A stretch of 64,000 nucleotides of DNA from Palleniella intestinalis (GTDB lineage: Bacteria > Bacteroidota > Bacteroidia > Bacteroidales > Bacteroidaceae), in assembly GCF_013166595.1 (NCBI RefSeq), contig NZ_JABKKG010000005.1, positions 126,083-190,082 of the forward strand, read 5' to 3'. Position 1 is the stretch's first letter. Every line of letters begins with the position of its first letter. Of this stretch, positions 45,331-55,047 are shown in pieces. Below the pieces are notes generated by a model that saw nothing but the letters and a program-made list of their open reading frames with translations, searched no databases and was not told where the DNA came from. Position numbers and translations under genes: made by a program.

Positions 45331-48300
45331 TTATTTTTTTATGTACTTGTAGCCATTGAGGATGTAGACACCTTCAGGCAGTTTGTCATAGTCAGATGCG
45401 GAGCAGACATAAGCTCCCATGACAGTATAGACATGGTCGGTCTTGGCAAGCTGGCTACTGTTGGAGATGACAGGGAACTTGTCAATGTTTGTGGAGATGT
45501 AGGAATCCTCGGCAATACCTGCCTGTGCATTTAGCGAAACCTTCTTCGCATTCTCGTCGGCGGAGTTCGTTGCCACTTCAAGTGTCACGGTGCAGGCAGG
45601 AACTTGGAAGTTATGGGCATCCGTATTGTAGTATGCGAGGCTGCGGTATGACACAGGAATCTCCGCTTTCACTGTCTCTCCGGCTTTCACCTCCACACGC
45701 TTGAAGCCAACAAGACGCTTGTTAAGGTTGCCATAGCAGCTGTTTCCGCCGAAGGTAGCGTAAACCTGCACCACCTCAGCACCGTCGCGCTTGCCTGTGT
45801 TCTTGACGTTCACAGTGACAACAGCGTCACCACTTGTCTTGCTGATTGACGCCATGTTAAGGACAGGTGTCTCGTATTCAAACGTTGTGTAGGACAGTCC
45901 GTAGCCGAAAGGATACATCGGCTTCTCCGCCTGGCACGGGTTTTTCGCGCCCTTGCCATAGTACATGTAGGTGTAGCCCCAATCATCGATGTTGTACTCC
46001 ATCATACCCTTGCGCTTGAACTCGGAGAAATTCTTTGCAGAAGGGTTCTCGCTCGGCAGTTCCTCGATACTGTTGTACCATGTCGAGGTGAGTTTTCCGC
46101 CTGGGTTTATGTCACCGTAGATGGCGTCACAAATCGCCTGTCCCTGAGCCTGTCCTCCGTACCAAGCCTCCATAATGGCAGGAAGATTAGCCTTTGCCCA
46201 TGAGATATCTACGGACGAACCTGTCTCAAGCACAAGGACTGTGTTAGGGTTGGCTGCATAAAGTGCCTGCAGCACCTCATCCTGATTACCCGGAAGGGTG
46301 AGCTGCCAGCGGTCGTGCGACTCTGTGCCTGTGGCATGGTCGGCAGGTTTGTCGAAGTTTGTGCCGCCGATGAATATCACAACATCGGCGCGCTTGGCAA
46401 CATCCACGGCACGCTGTATCATGGCTGCGGTGGCTTTTTCATTGACATTGGCGGATGTCTTGCAGAGGTAGAGCGGGCCTTGTGTCTCCTCTGACGGAAT
46501 CTGCGGACTGTTCGGGTTGGTGAATTTGAATGACTGGTAGTTGCCGCAATAGCTGTTTGTGCCAGAGAACTTCACATAAAGGTCATGCACACCGTTAACG
46601 ACAGCCGGGTCGACAGATGCCGTGACCGTTGTCCATGTCGTCCAACCACCTGTGTCCTTGTTGCTTACAGTGAGGAATGGCTTGCTGTCCTTGGAGTCAA
46701 GGCAGAAGCTGACAGTGCCCAGACCGCTGCTCTTCGCACCGCAAACCATTGAGAAATCCGTGCATCCTGCCTCACCGAAATTGACTTTCTCGTAAAGGAA
46801 GATGTCGCCCGGAGCTGTGTTTTCAAGGTTTCCTGCTCCTTTGTCATTACTGTCTTCACCACGCTTTGAGACAACCGCCTTGTCAAACGGCACGGCAGGG
46901 ATGTCGCCTGTGCGTGCCTTTTCAAGCTCAAAACCGAGTTTCTTTGTGAATGCCTCATACGGCGTTGTCGTATAGGTCGGTGTGCCGGAGTAGTCGCCGA
47001 GCATGACAGCGTCGGCATAAGGACCGATGAGAGCCACCTTCTTGTCTGTGGAAATAGGGAGCAGACCACCCTCATTCTTCAGCAATGTCATGGACTCCTG
47101 TGCCGCTTTAAGTGCCAAAGCACGGTTTTTCTCGCTTTCGAGGGTGTTGTCTATCGGGTAAGTGTAGTTGTCAAACTCACCGAGGGCGAAACGGGTTTCA
47201 AGCACGCGCACCACGGCTGTATCGATGTCTTCCTCTGTAAGATTGATGTAACTTGGATTAGCATTCACGACTGTCGTCTGCTTTCTGTCCTTTATCGGAT
47301 AGTCCTTCTCCAATGCACGGAAAGCAGGGTCAGTGGCATTCATCGCCGCACGCTGGAGCACGGAAGAGTTGTTCATGAACTCACAGTTAGTGTCGCACCC
47401 AGCCTTTATGGCGAGTGTGGCGGCACGCGCCTCCATTACCGGCTGAATCTGTGTCGGCAGGGAAGCATAAGGGTTGTGTATGGCACTGAATTCCTTGCCT
47501 CTGTTGATTTCTCCGTCTGCCGTATAGCCGCCGAAATAGAGATGTTTTGTGTCACGGTAAATGCAGGACAGTCCGGCACAGTCGGACACAACATAGCCGT
47601 TGAAGCCCCACTCTTTGCGGAGAATGTCGGTGAGGAGCATCCTGTTTCCGGCACATGGCAGACCGCCATGAGCATCTTTACAGCCGGCGTTGGCAGCGTC
47701 TTTCTCGTTGATGTCTGTGGAAATGGCGTTGTAGGCAGCCATTATGGACTTCACACCGGCATTCTTCACAGTCATTTCAAATGCCGGAAGATAGTATTCG
47801 CGCATGTTCTTCTCGGTCACGAACGATGTCGTCGACTGTCGTCCCTGCTCATAGTTGTTTGCGGCAAAGTGCTTTGCACAGGCGATAATCTTATAATAAG
47901 GTGTCTCAGGAGTAAGTTCTCCTTGGAATCCTTTGACAAACTCCACGGCAAGAACGCCTGTGAGGAATGGGTCTTCACCATAGTTTTCCTCCTCACGTCC
48001 CCAACGCGGGTCGCGCGACATGTTGATTGTCGGTGACCAGTAGTTGAGTCCTTTGCCTTTGTTTATGTGGTAGATGCGAGCCTCATCGGAGGTCGCGCTG
48101 GCACAGTCATAGATGAGTTGAGGGTCCCAAGTGGCAGACATGCCCTTGGATTCCGGGAAAGATGTTGCCGGTCCGGAGCGTGCCACACCGTGAATAGCCT
48201 CGTTCCAATACTGGTAGGACGGCAGGATTGTGACACCGTTGCGCCTTATCGGTTCGCTGACATTATTGCCGAGCTGGTCGACTTTCTCACGGAGTGTCAG

Positions 48301-48423
48301 TTCCTTGCAGAGCAGTTTCGCACGTTCATAGAAGCTCAACGATGTGTCCATCCATGGGAAATCGTCTGCGGAGGCTGACATGGCAACAGCCAGGAATGCA
48401 GCAAGAATGGTTTTCTTTTTCAT
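45331..48423 (-). CDS. GH3 beta-xylosidase-type enzyme with inserted CBM6 and sorting-like C-terminus
   Basis: A 1030-residue secreted enzyme (signal to ASA). GH3 N-domain: YWNEAIHGVARSG, KGLNYWSPTINMSRDPRWGR, KHFAANNYE, nucleophile Asp in GYVVSDCAGL. The second alpha/beta domain (LLKNEGGLLPI) is split by a CBM6-like module (about 560-660; GGWTTWTTVTASV, GVHDLYVKFSG). A fibronectin-III-like domain (MYPFGYGLSYTTFEY) follows, and the tail ends LPEGVYILNGYKYIKK, like the LRR protein's tail. The subfamily features fit beta-xylosidases. With xylulokinase and a regulator just upstream, it would feed xylose into the cell's pentose pathway. It has its own promoter region and terminator. Confidence 0.9.
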   Translation of the reverse strand: MKKKTILAAFLAVAMSASADDFPWMDTSLSFYERAKLLCKELTLREKVDQLGNNVSEPIRRNGVTILPSYQYWNEAIHGVARSGPATSFPESKGMSATWDPQLIYDCASATSDEARIYHINKGKGLNYWSPTINMSRDPRWGREEENYGEDPFLTGVLAVEFVKGFQGELTPETPYYKIIACAKHFAANNYEQGRQSTTSFVTEKNMREYYLPAFEMTVKNAGVKSIMAAYNAISTDINEKDAANAGCKDAHGGLPCAGNRMLLTDILRKEWGFNGYVVSDCAGLSCIYRDTKHLYFGGYTADGEINRGKEFSAIHNPYASLPTQIQPVMEARAATLAIKAGCDTNCEFMNNSSVLQRAAMNATDPAFRALEKDYPIKDRKQTTVVNANPSYINLTEEDIDTAVVRVLETRFALGEFDNYTYPIDNTLESEKNRALALKAAQESMTLLKNEGGLLPISTDKKVALIGPYADAVMLGDYSGTPTYTTTPYEAFTKKLGFELEKARTGDIPAVPFDKAVVSKRGEDSNDKGAGNLENTAPGDIFLYEKVNFGEAGCTDFSMVCGAKSSGLGTVSFCLDSKDSKPFLTVSNKDTGGWTTWTTVTASVDPAVVNGVHDLYVKFSGTNSYCGNYQSFKFTNPNSPQIPSEETQGPLYLCKTSANVNEKATAAMIQRAVDVAKRADVVIFIGGTNFDKPADHATGTESHDRWQLTLPGNQDEVLQALYAANPNTVLVLETGSSVDISWAKANLPAIMEAWYGGQAQGQAICDAIYGDINPGGKLTSTWYNSIEELPSENPSAKNFSEFKRKGMMEYNIDDWGYTYMYYGKGAKNPCQAEKPMYPFGYGLSYTTFEYETPVLNMASISKTSGDAVVTVNVKNTGKRDGAEVVQVYATFGGNSCYGNLNKRLVGFKRVEVKAGETVKAEIPVSYRSLAYYNTDAHNFQVPACTVTLEVATNSADENAKKVSLNAQAGIAEDSYISTNIDKFPVISNSSQLAKTDHVYTVMGAYVCSASDYDKLPEGVYILNGYKYIKK

Positions 48424-48478
48424 TGTTGGTATAATAGTTTAGTTGTGGATAGTTTTTTAGTTCTGATTCTTCATGTTA

Positions 48479-48486
48479 CAAAATTA
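48479..48486 (-). promoter_or_regulatory. -7 element of the GH3 gene
   Basis: Minus-strand TAATTTTG at 48486-48479, 56 nt before the GH3 ATG. No -33 TTTG at proper distance, and the GTTACA repeats of the xylan operons are not at the same position. Confidence 0.4.
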
Positions 48487-48627
48487 GTGATTACAGAAAT
48501 ATAAAACAGGGTACAAACTGACGCAAACAGAGGAGAAAGGAGGGTTTTCGCATGGAAAACAAGTGTTTTTACTCTATTATCAGCGGAAATCACGGTAATT
48601 ATTTTTTGTATATACCGAAGAAAAATA

Positions 48628-48733
48628 TTGCTCTAAGAACCCAAAGAATAAAAAGAAACTATTGCTTCGCCTTTGCAAATTCGACCTGCATAGGAAAGAA
48701 AGTTTCTTTTAATTCTTTGGGTTCTTAGAGCAA
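48628..48733. repeat. 33-bp inverted repeat with 40-nt loop between the regulator and GH3 genes
   Basis: Arms 48628-48660 (starting TTGCTCTAAGAACCCAAAG) and 48701-48733 are reverse complements with one mismatch. The arms are AT-rich at their inner ends. It lies 49 nt after the regulator stop and may terminate it; its length and large loop are unusual for that. Confidence 0.7.
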
Positions 48734-48781
48734 CCAACTGCTTTGAGGGACACTGCCATAGGGGCAAGTGGCTGCCGCAGA

Positions 48782-51700
48782 CTATTCCACTGTGCTGCTT
48801 TCCGGGCACGATGGCTCTTCCTTCGCAGTCTTACGGTACTCGGAAGGGGACATTCCGGTGTGCTTCTTGAAGCATTTTCCGAAATATTTCGGGTCGGCGA
48901 AGCCTACTTTATAGGCTATCTGCGAGAACGGTTCGCGTGTGCCTTTGATAAGGTCTTCCGCCCTCTGCATGCGCACATGGCGGAGGAAATCGGCAGGAGA
49001 CATGTCGGCAATCTCCTTTATGCGCTCATAAAACACTGTGCGCGACATCTTCAATTCCGAAGCCATATTGTCCACACGGAGGTCGGAATCGGAGATATTC
49101 TCCTCTATATAGGCAAGCAACTTGTCCATAAACACCTTGTTCTCATCGATGAATTCGGGCGTTTTCAACAGGAAGCGCACCTTTCCTGCGTCAGCCTGCT
49201 CCACAGCTTCTTCCGTGATTTCCACCTTCTTGCGACGCATATAGTAGATCATTCCGTACACGATGCAGAACAAAAGGCACAGCACGCACAATGTCCTACC
49301 CCACCAACTCTCGAAGAATGTCGGTTCGGCATAGATGTCTATCGACTTGACATTATCCATCCAGACTCCGTCGCTGTTGGTGCTTTTGACATAGAGTTTA
49401 TGGCTGCCGGCAGGGAAATTGGTGAATGAGGCACTGTTGCTGCCACGGCGTATGTAGGTCCAATGGCCGTCATCAAGACGGTAAGCATAGCGGATTCCGC
49501 TGTTCTCGGCGTAGTCAAGTGCTGAGAAATAGACTGTCAATGTGCGTTTATCGACACTGACTTCCAGATGTCCGATGTTAAGCAACGGCTTCATTCCCTC
49601 ATTGTCGTGATAGTCTATTGCCGTGAACACTATGGACGGACAGTAGTTGCTCCGCTTCATCTGCCGTGGCAGGAATGAGAGTGTGCCGCCCTCCACAGCA
49701 AGGATTATCCTGTCGGTCTTGGCATCGTGGGACGGCAAAGCCTCTGTAATGTTGACATCGCCAAGGTCATCTGCACCGTATTCCGTGACATTCCCGCTCT
49801 TGTCAAGACGGAAAATGCGGGAGTCGCCGACCATCCACAGATTGTCATCATTGTCACATACAAGTCCTTGCACTGTCTGTTCGTTCTGCTTGTTGACCTC
49901 CTTGAACTTCAGACCGTCGGCAAGCAGGTTCTTGGATGCAAGCAACTGGCAGCCACCGCCAAGTGTTGCGACATAGATTCTGCCGTCCTTCATCCTGCAT
50001 GTCTGCATGACATCGCTGCTCAGAAGTGAGTTCCTGTCGTTGTTCTCGTGGCAAGAAGTGTAAAAACGGGTGGGAGCCCCATATGTGAATTTGTCAGAGA
50101 AGGTCACCAATCCACCTGTTGTTGAGACAATGACAACACCATCCGGTGTCACATCTATGCGTCTCACCTTGCTATGTTTGGACATGTCCCAGGCAAGGTT
50201 TCCATTCTTAGCGTTCTCAATGCTCCATATTCCACCGAGGGTGATGATATTGAGACCGCCGTCGAATGTGGCGACGAGTATGCGCCCGCGTGTGTCTTCA
50301 CAGATGTCATAGATGTTGTCACTGCTGATAGAATACTTGTCGTTTTTATCACAAACGAAATGGGTAAGATTCCCGTTAGGCCATCTGAGATATAGACCAT
50401 CACCCTTTGTACCTATCCACAGCCTGCCCTGACTGTCACGATAGAGTGTATAGATGCCTTTTTTTGCACGAAACTCGAAATCCGCACCATACAGTTGTCC
50501 GTCGTAAGAGCCTGTAAGGACTGCACCTGACTTATCCTGCAGGACAGCACGCGTCTCGCTGTTGTCGGCACGTTTGCTGAGACAGACATTGGTTGTCATA
50601 AAATTCACCAACGCAAGGTTATGCGGACAGATTGCCCAGAGATTCCCCTGATGGTCACTGTAGTAACGCCTGATGCGCGGCATGACATGCTTCAAGCCGT
50701 TAACCGCCACAAGCGGATAAGGAACAAGTGCCCCTGTACGCTCGTCAAAATAGGCAAAAGTGCCTTCCGTCGGCACAACCCATACTACTCCATTACTGTC
50801 TTCATGGAACAAAGGGGTTTCCGAATGCGTCTCCTTGTCTGTATCCGGCAATGTGGCATTAAGCCATTTCACATTGGCTTCCTGAGCATTGATGTCCACA
50901 AGAGCCACTCCCGGAGCAGCCGTAAAGCACCACAGACGGTGCTTGGAGTCAACAAAGATTTTCAGAACCTCCGCAGAACCGCTGCCGGAATCTTGCACCG
51001 GGATACACCGTTCCTTGCCATTACGTGTGTCAAGCACCACCACTCCTGCATCGGTAGCCATGGCTATGCGGTTCCGGTCAATAGGGATGCAGGAGTTCAC
51101 GTGCCTTCCTTTGCGTGGTTCAAGCCATGTCTTGCCGTTCATCACATGGACATAGTCGTAGCATTCCTTTGAGAAGAGTTTGCCGTCGCAGTACGTTCCG
51201 TTTGTCGTAAAGCACCATTCGCGGCCTTTTTCGTCAAGGCACACCTTATTGAAACGCCCTGAAAACGTGAATTTCTCTATTGCCTTGCTACCGGGGATCA
51301 GTGAGTCTGTCAGCCGGTAATGCGCATTTCCGTGGCACACCACCCACGTATGGCCGTTGGAAAGAGGGTATATCTTGCGCACGCGGACAGGCTTATTTGT
51401 GCCATTTGCGCCTTGTTGCTTTTCAAAGGAAGCAATTATGGCTGACACATCAATATATTCGCACTTATGACTGTCGAAAAGGAAGGCTTGATTTGTATAG
51501 GTAACAATCCACAGATTGCCATTATGTCCGTGGGCGATATGGCTCAGGTGGTTTGTAGGCAATACTGTTTTGCCCGGCACATTACGGAATGTGGTGAACT
51601 GGTATCCGTCATAACATGACAGTCCGTTCCACGAAATCATCCATGCCAGGTTGTCCGTGGAATGCACAAGTCCGGAGATCACTCCTGCCGGCAGTCCGTC

Positions 51701-51805
51701 TTCCGTTCCGAAAATGCGCACTTTACAACGCGGCTGCGCCATTGCCGCCACGGAAATCAGTGACAGCAACAGCACAGCCTGTATGGTTGTAATGATGTGT
51801 TTCAA
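48782..51805 (-). CDS. Membrane regulator: HTCS-type sensor joined directly to an AraC HTH, no kinase or receiver
   Basis: A 1007-residue protein. Signal peptide (to AAMAQ), about 700 residues of Reg_prop-type propeller (for example LYRDSQGRLWIGTKGDGLYL, ICEDTRGRILVATFDGGLN), a Y_Y_Y domain (YAYRLDDGHWTYIRRGSN…), one membrane helix (about 840-860; LCVLCLLFCIVYGMIYYM). After only about 35 residues comes an AraC-type HTH (VDNMASELKMSRTVFYERIK … IAYKVGFADPKYFGKCFKKHTGMSPSEYR). The HisKA, HATPase and receiver modules present in the HTCS at 7015 are absent. Signal must pass through the membrane directly to the DNA-binding domain. It starts 25 bp after xylulokinase, so likely senses xylose or xylo-oligosaccharides and controls xylB and GH3. 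Confidence 0.93.
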   Translation of the reverse strand: MKHIITTIQAVLLLSLISVAAMAQPRCKVRIFGTEDGLPAGVISGLVHSTDNLAWMISWNGLSCYDGYQFTTFRNVPGKTVLPTNHLSHIAHGHNGNLWIVTYTNQAFLFDSHKCEYIDVSAIIASFEKQQGANGTNKPVRVRKIYPLSNGHTWVVCHGNAHYRLTDSLIPGSKAIEKFTFSGRFNKVCLDEKGREWCFTTNGTYCDGKLFSKECYDYVHVMNGKTWLEPRKGRHVNSCIPIDRNRIAMATDAGVVVLDTRNGKERCIPVQDSGSGSAEVLKIFVDSKHRLWCFTAAPGVALVDINAQEANVKWLNATLPDTDKETHSETPLFHEDSNGVVWVVPTEGTFAYFDERTGALVPYPLVAVNGLKHVMPRIRRYYSDHQGNLWAICPHNLALVNFMTTNVCLSKRADNSETRAVLQDKSGAVLTGSYDGQLYGADFEFRAKKGIYTLYRDSQGRLWIGTKGDGLYLRWPNGNLTHFVCDKNDKYSISSDNIYDICEDTRGRILVATFDGGLNIITLGGIWSIENAKNGNLAWDMSKHSKVRRIDVTPDGVVIVSTTGGLVTFSDKFTYGAPTRFYTSCHENNDRNSLLSSDVMQTCRMKDGRIYVATLGGGCQLLASKNLLADGLKFKEVNKQNEQTVQGLVCDNDDNLWMVGDSRIFRLDKSGNVTEYGADDLGDVNITEALPSHDAKTDRIILAVEGGTLSFLPRQMKRSNYCPSIVFTAIDYHDNEGMKPLLNIGHLEVSVDKRTLTVYFSALDYAENSGIRYAYRLDDGHWTYIRRGSNSASFTNFPAGSHKLYVKSTNSDGVWMDNVKSIDIYAEPTFFESWWGRTLCVLCLLFCIVYGMIYYMRRKKVEITEEAVEQADAGKVRFLLKTPEFIDENKVFMDKLLAYIEENISDSDLRVDNMASELKMSRTVFYERIKEIADMSPADFLRHVRMQRAEDLIKGTREPFSQIAYKVGFADPKYFGKCFKKHTGMSPSEYRKTAKEEPSCPESSTVE

Positions 51806-51829
51806 AGTAGTATTAGAGATATTTCTTGC

Positions 51830-53326
51830 TTATTTTCCTGCCAAAGCAACCTTCCAGCGCTCGTATGCAGCCTTGTATGCGGCAGCCTCTGCCTCCGGTT
51901 TCTCTGTCGCAATGTGCTTCAGAGTCTTGAAAGCGTCGTCACTGTCCTTATAGATTCCTGCACCGATGCCTGCGCCATAGGCAGCACCGACACTGCCGTC
52001 TGTCTCATACAGCTCGATTGTCGCTCCTGTAACGGCGGCAAGAGTGCGGCGGAACAGCGGTGAGAGGAAGAGGTTTGCATGACCTGCCTTGATGGTCTTG
52101 ATGTCCATTCCCATCTGTGCCATGATCTCCATGCCATAGGCGAAGGAGAAAGCGATGCCTTCCTGTGCAGCACGGAGCATGTGCGCCTTGGTATGGATGT
52201 TGAAGTTTATGCCGTGAACAGACGCTCCCCGATTCTCATTCTGCAGCACACGCTCCGCTCCATTGCCGAAAGGAATGACGCTAAGTCCCTCTGCTCCGAC
52301 AGGAACAGACTCTGCAAGGTCGTTCATTTCGCTATAGGAAATGCCCTCAGGAGCGACTGTGCGCTTCATCCAAGCATTCAGAATGCCGGTGCCGTTGATA
52401 CAGAGAAGCACGCCAAGACGGGTGTCCGGCTGGTTATGGTTGACATGCGCGAAAGTGTTGACACGTGATTTCGGGTCGTAGTTCACCTCACCGAGCACGC
52501 CATATACCACGCCCGATGTTCCTCCTGTTGCCGCTATCTCGCCCGGTTTCATGACATTCAAGGAGAGAGCATTGTTAGGCTGGTCGCCGCCACGATAGGA
52601 AATCGGTGTGCCTTCAGGGATTCCGAGTTCATCGGCGATAGCCTTGCAGACACGTGACTGCACGGAGAATGTCGGCACAATCTCCGCAATGATGTCGTCA
52701 GAGAAGCCGAAATGGCTCATCACATCACGTGAAACTTCATTGTTCTTGAAGTCCCAGAACATTCCTTCCGACAGACCTGAGACGGTTGTTTTCTTGCCTC
52801 CGCCGGAGAGACGCATAGCGATATAGTCGCCCGGAAGCATGATTTTGTCGATGTTCTTATATAGTTCAGGCTCGTTTTCCTTAACCCATGCGAGTTTGGC
52901 AGCAGTGAAATTGCCGGGAGAGTTAAGCAGATGACCGAGGCATTTCTCACCTCCGATAGCCTCGAAGGCAGCGTTTCCGTAAGGCACGGCACGTCCGTCG
53001 CACCAGATTATTGACGGGCGCAAAGGCTTTCCGTCCTTATCCACACATACAAGTCCGTGCATCTGGTAGGAGATGCCTATCGCTGCGACTGCCGCCAATG
53101 GGGATTCTCCACCGATTTTCTCACAGACACGCTGAGTTGCGGCACACAGCTCGTCCCACCACATCTCAGGTTCTTGCTCTGCCCATCCTGCCTCTTTGGA
53201 GATGATTGGTGCCTCCTGGTCAGGATATTGCGCACTTGCCACTGTCTTTCCTGTCGCTGCGTCGACGACAGAAGCCTTTACCGAAGATGTCCCGATGTCA
53301 TATCCGAGGAGATATTTCTTTTCCAT
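51830..53326 (-). CDS. xylB: Xylulokinase
   Basis: A 498-residue FGGY-family kinase. N-terminal phosphate-binding motif LLGYDIGTSSVKAS, the xylulokinase-type YQMHGLVCVDKDGKPLRPSIIWCDGRA, catalytic Asp in YRGGDQPNNALSL, and C-terminal FGGY signature region GHANLFLSPLFRRTLA plus TDGSVGAAYGAGIGAG. It phosphorylates D-xylulose to xylulose 5-phosphate for the pentose phosphate pathway, in the cytoplasm. Its promoter overlaps a 19-bp inverted repeat. It is co-transcribed with the membrane regulator. Xylose isomerase and a xylose permease, usual partners, are not in the window. Confidence 0.95.
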   Translation of the reverse strand: MEKKYLLGYDIGTSSVKASVVDAATGKTVASAQYPDQEAPIISKEAGWAEQEPEMWWDELCAATQRVCEKIGGESPLAAVAAIGISYQMHGLVCVDKDGKPLRPSIIWCDGRAVPYGNAAFEAIGGEKCLGHLLNSPGNFTAAKLAWVKENEPELYKNIDKIMLPGDYIAMRLSGGGKKTTVSGLSEGMFWDFKNNEVSRDVMSHFGFSDDIIAEIVPTFSVQSRVCKAIADELGIPEGTPISYRGGDQPNNALSLNVMKPGEIAATGGTSGVVYGVLGEVNYDPKSRVNTFAHVNHNQPDTRLGVLLCINGTGILNAWMKRTVAPEGISYSEMNDLAESVPVGAEGLSVIPFGNGAERVLQNENRGASVHGINFNIHTKAHMLRAAQEGIAFSFAYGMEIMAQMGMDIKTIKAGHANLFLSPLFRRTLAAVTGATIELYETDGSVGAAYGAGIGAGIYKDSDDAFKTLKHIATEKPEAEAAAYKAAYERWKVALAGK

Positions 53327-53379
53327 AAGTTATTATAGATTTGTTGTTTGTATGGTTTTAATCATTATTTCTTAAGCAA

Positions 53380-53465
53380 GCTAACGGAACGTCAATGCAT
53401 CCTTTCATGGCAGACGCATTGACATTCCGTTAGCAAAATTAATAATAAGTTCTGAATAATACAAA
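53380..53465 (-). promoter_or_regulatory. xylB promoter with overlapping 19-bp inverted repeat
   Basis: Minus strand TTTG (53465-53462), 20-nt spacer, TAATTTTG (53441-53434). Arms 53380-53398 (GCTAACGGAACGTCAATGC) and 53416-53434 pair at 18 of 19 positions and cover the expected start point near 53427. It could be an operator, or the terminator of the gene ending at 53488. Confidence 0.55.
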
Positions 53466-53487
53466 TTTTATGGGCAGAATTTCAATG

Positions 53488-55047
53488 TTATGCCGCATCT
53501 TGTTCGTTTATCTGCCAACTTGTTATTCCGCGCTCTTTTGTGCTGAACGCTATGCCGATGCTGACGATTGGCAGGTTGAGAAGTGAGAAGCGTGCCGGAT
53601 AATCCTTCAAATCTATCTGTCGCACAGCCTCTTCGCTTGGCGTGTCAATCTTTGTTTCTATCAGATAAAGCTTGCCGAAGAGCTTCATGACAAGGTCTAC
53701 ACGACCGTCGGAAGTGTGCACTTCCACATCACCGTAGCCGCCAAAGAGCGAGAATATGACGTAGAGCATTTGTTGCCAGTGCCCCTCATAATTAATGTTA
53801 TCACAATAAGGAACTGTCTTGAAGAACTTCTGCAAGAGTTGCAAAGCTCCCTCCATATCGTTCTGATAGAATGCGCGGACAAGGCGGTTGATTGTCATAT
53901 TCGTATCGGACGATTGTATATAGTTTGGCAGCAATGCCTTCATAAGCCCAATGCGCACCTCGTTGTTCGGGATGTCAAGTGTGTACAGGTCGAACAGTTC
54001 GGAGTAGTCTTTTATGGTGACATATCCGCTTTGGTACATCAACGGCATGATTGAGCGCATTGTCTCCACAGGAGCGTCAAAGTCATCTGCGGTCGCTTCG
54101 ATTCTTGAGCCTATCTCTGACGGCAGAGTGTTGTATTTCCTCATCATCTCTATGAGGTAGGTCGGAGTGCCGGAACTGAACCAATAGTTGCCTATCTGCA
54201 TACGATTAAAGCAGGTCAGAAGGCTGAACGGGTTGAAGATGTCAGGCGAAACGGAAGAGAAATGGTAACCGTCATAGTTGTATGTCAGTCGTTCTATGGC
54301 TTCTTCACGGCAGACTTTCATCTTCTCTGCCAGCATATCTATGTCCTGACTCATGTCAGTGAGCAGTTCTTCTTTTGTGATTCCGCAAATGCCGGCGAAT
54401 CTGTCCCACATCGTGATGTTGTCGATGTTGTTCAATTCGGAGAAGATACTGAGTTGCGAGAACTTGGTTATTCCGGTGAAGAACACGAAGCGCAGATATG
54501 GGTCGCAAGCCTTCAGAGGACTGTAGAACGCTCGCATTATGTGGCGAAGGTTCATCAGTCTGTCGCCCTCGTGTGCCACATCAAGCAAGGGAGCGTCATA
54601 TTCATCGATAATCACAACCACCTGTTTGCCGGTCTTATGGTACGCTGCCTCAATCAAATCATCAAGATACGAGAATGTTGGCATTCTCTCCGTGCCATAA
54701 ATGCCTTCATATCTGCGCATCTGACGCAACAGATAGTCCCGCAACTGCGCCTCGTCCATGTGCTTGTCCTTGCTCATGTCGAAATGCAGCACAGGATATT
54801 GCTCCCATTCTATCTCAAGATTCGCAATCTTCAGCCCCTCGAAAAGTTCTTTGCGTCCTTCAAAATAGCAATGCAAAGTACTCGCAAGCAGCGACTTGCC
54901 AAAACGACGCGGACGACCGAGAAATACATATTTGGAATTTCCGTTCGCCAAGTCATACACGTATTCTGTCTTGTCTATGTACAAGTAACCTTTCGTTCTT
55001 ATTTCCTCAAACGACTGTATTCCGATTGGATATCTGTGCTTCTCCAT
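53488..55047 (-). CDS. AAA-ATPase-like / PD-(D/E)XK nuclease family protein
   Basis: A 519-residue cytoplasmic protein of a family found in many copies in Bacteroidota. It opens YPIGIQSFEEIRTKGYLYIDKT, with Walker A LGRPRRFGKSLLAS (about 43-56) and Walker B VVVIIDEYDAPLLD. The C-terminal nuclease-like domain has GDVEVHTSDGRVDLVMK followed by YLIETKID, the D…ExK core. The function is unknown; it is thought to act on nucleic acid. It lies 161 bp upstream of xylB and seems unrelated to it. Confidence 0.9.
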   Translation of the reverse strand: MEKHRYPIGIQSFEEIRTKGYLYIDKTEYVYDLANGNSKYVFLGRPRRFGKSLLASTLHCYFEGRKELFEGLKIANLEIEWEQYPVLHFDMSKDKHMDEAQLRDYLLRQMRRYEGIYGTERMPTFSYLDDLIEAAYHKTGKQVVVIIDEYDAPLLDVAHEGDRLMNLRHIMRAFYSPLKACDPYLRFVFFTGITKFSQLSIFSELNNIDNITMWDRFAGICGITKEELLTDMSQDIDMLAEKMKVCREEAIERLTYNYDGYHFSSVSPDIFNPFSLLTCFNRMQIGNYWFSSGTPTYLIEMMRKYNTLPSEIGSRIEATADDFDAPVETMRSIMPLMYQSGYVTIKDYSELFDLYTLDIPNNEVRIGLMKALLPNYIQSSDTNMTINRLVRAFYQNDMEGALQLLQKFFKTVPYCDNINYEGHWQQMLYVIFSLFGGYGDVEVHTSDGRVDLVMKLFGKLYLIETKIDTPSEEAVRQIDLKDYPARFSLLNLPIVSIGIAFSTKERGITSWQINEQDAA

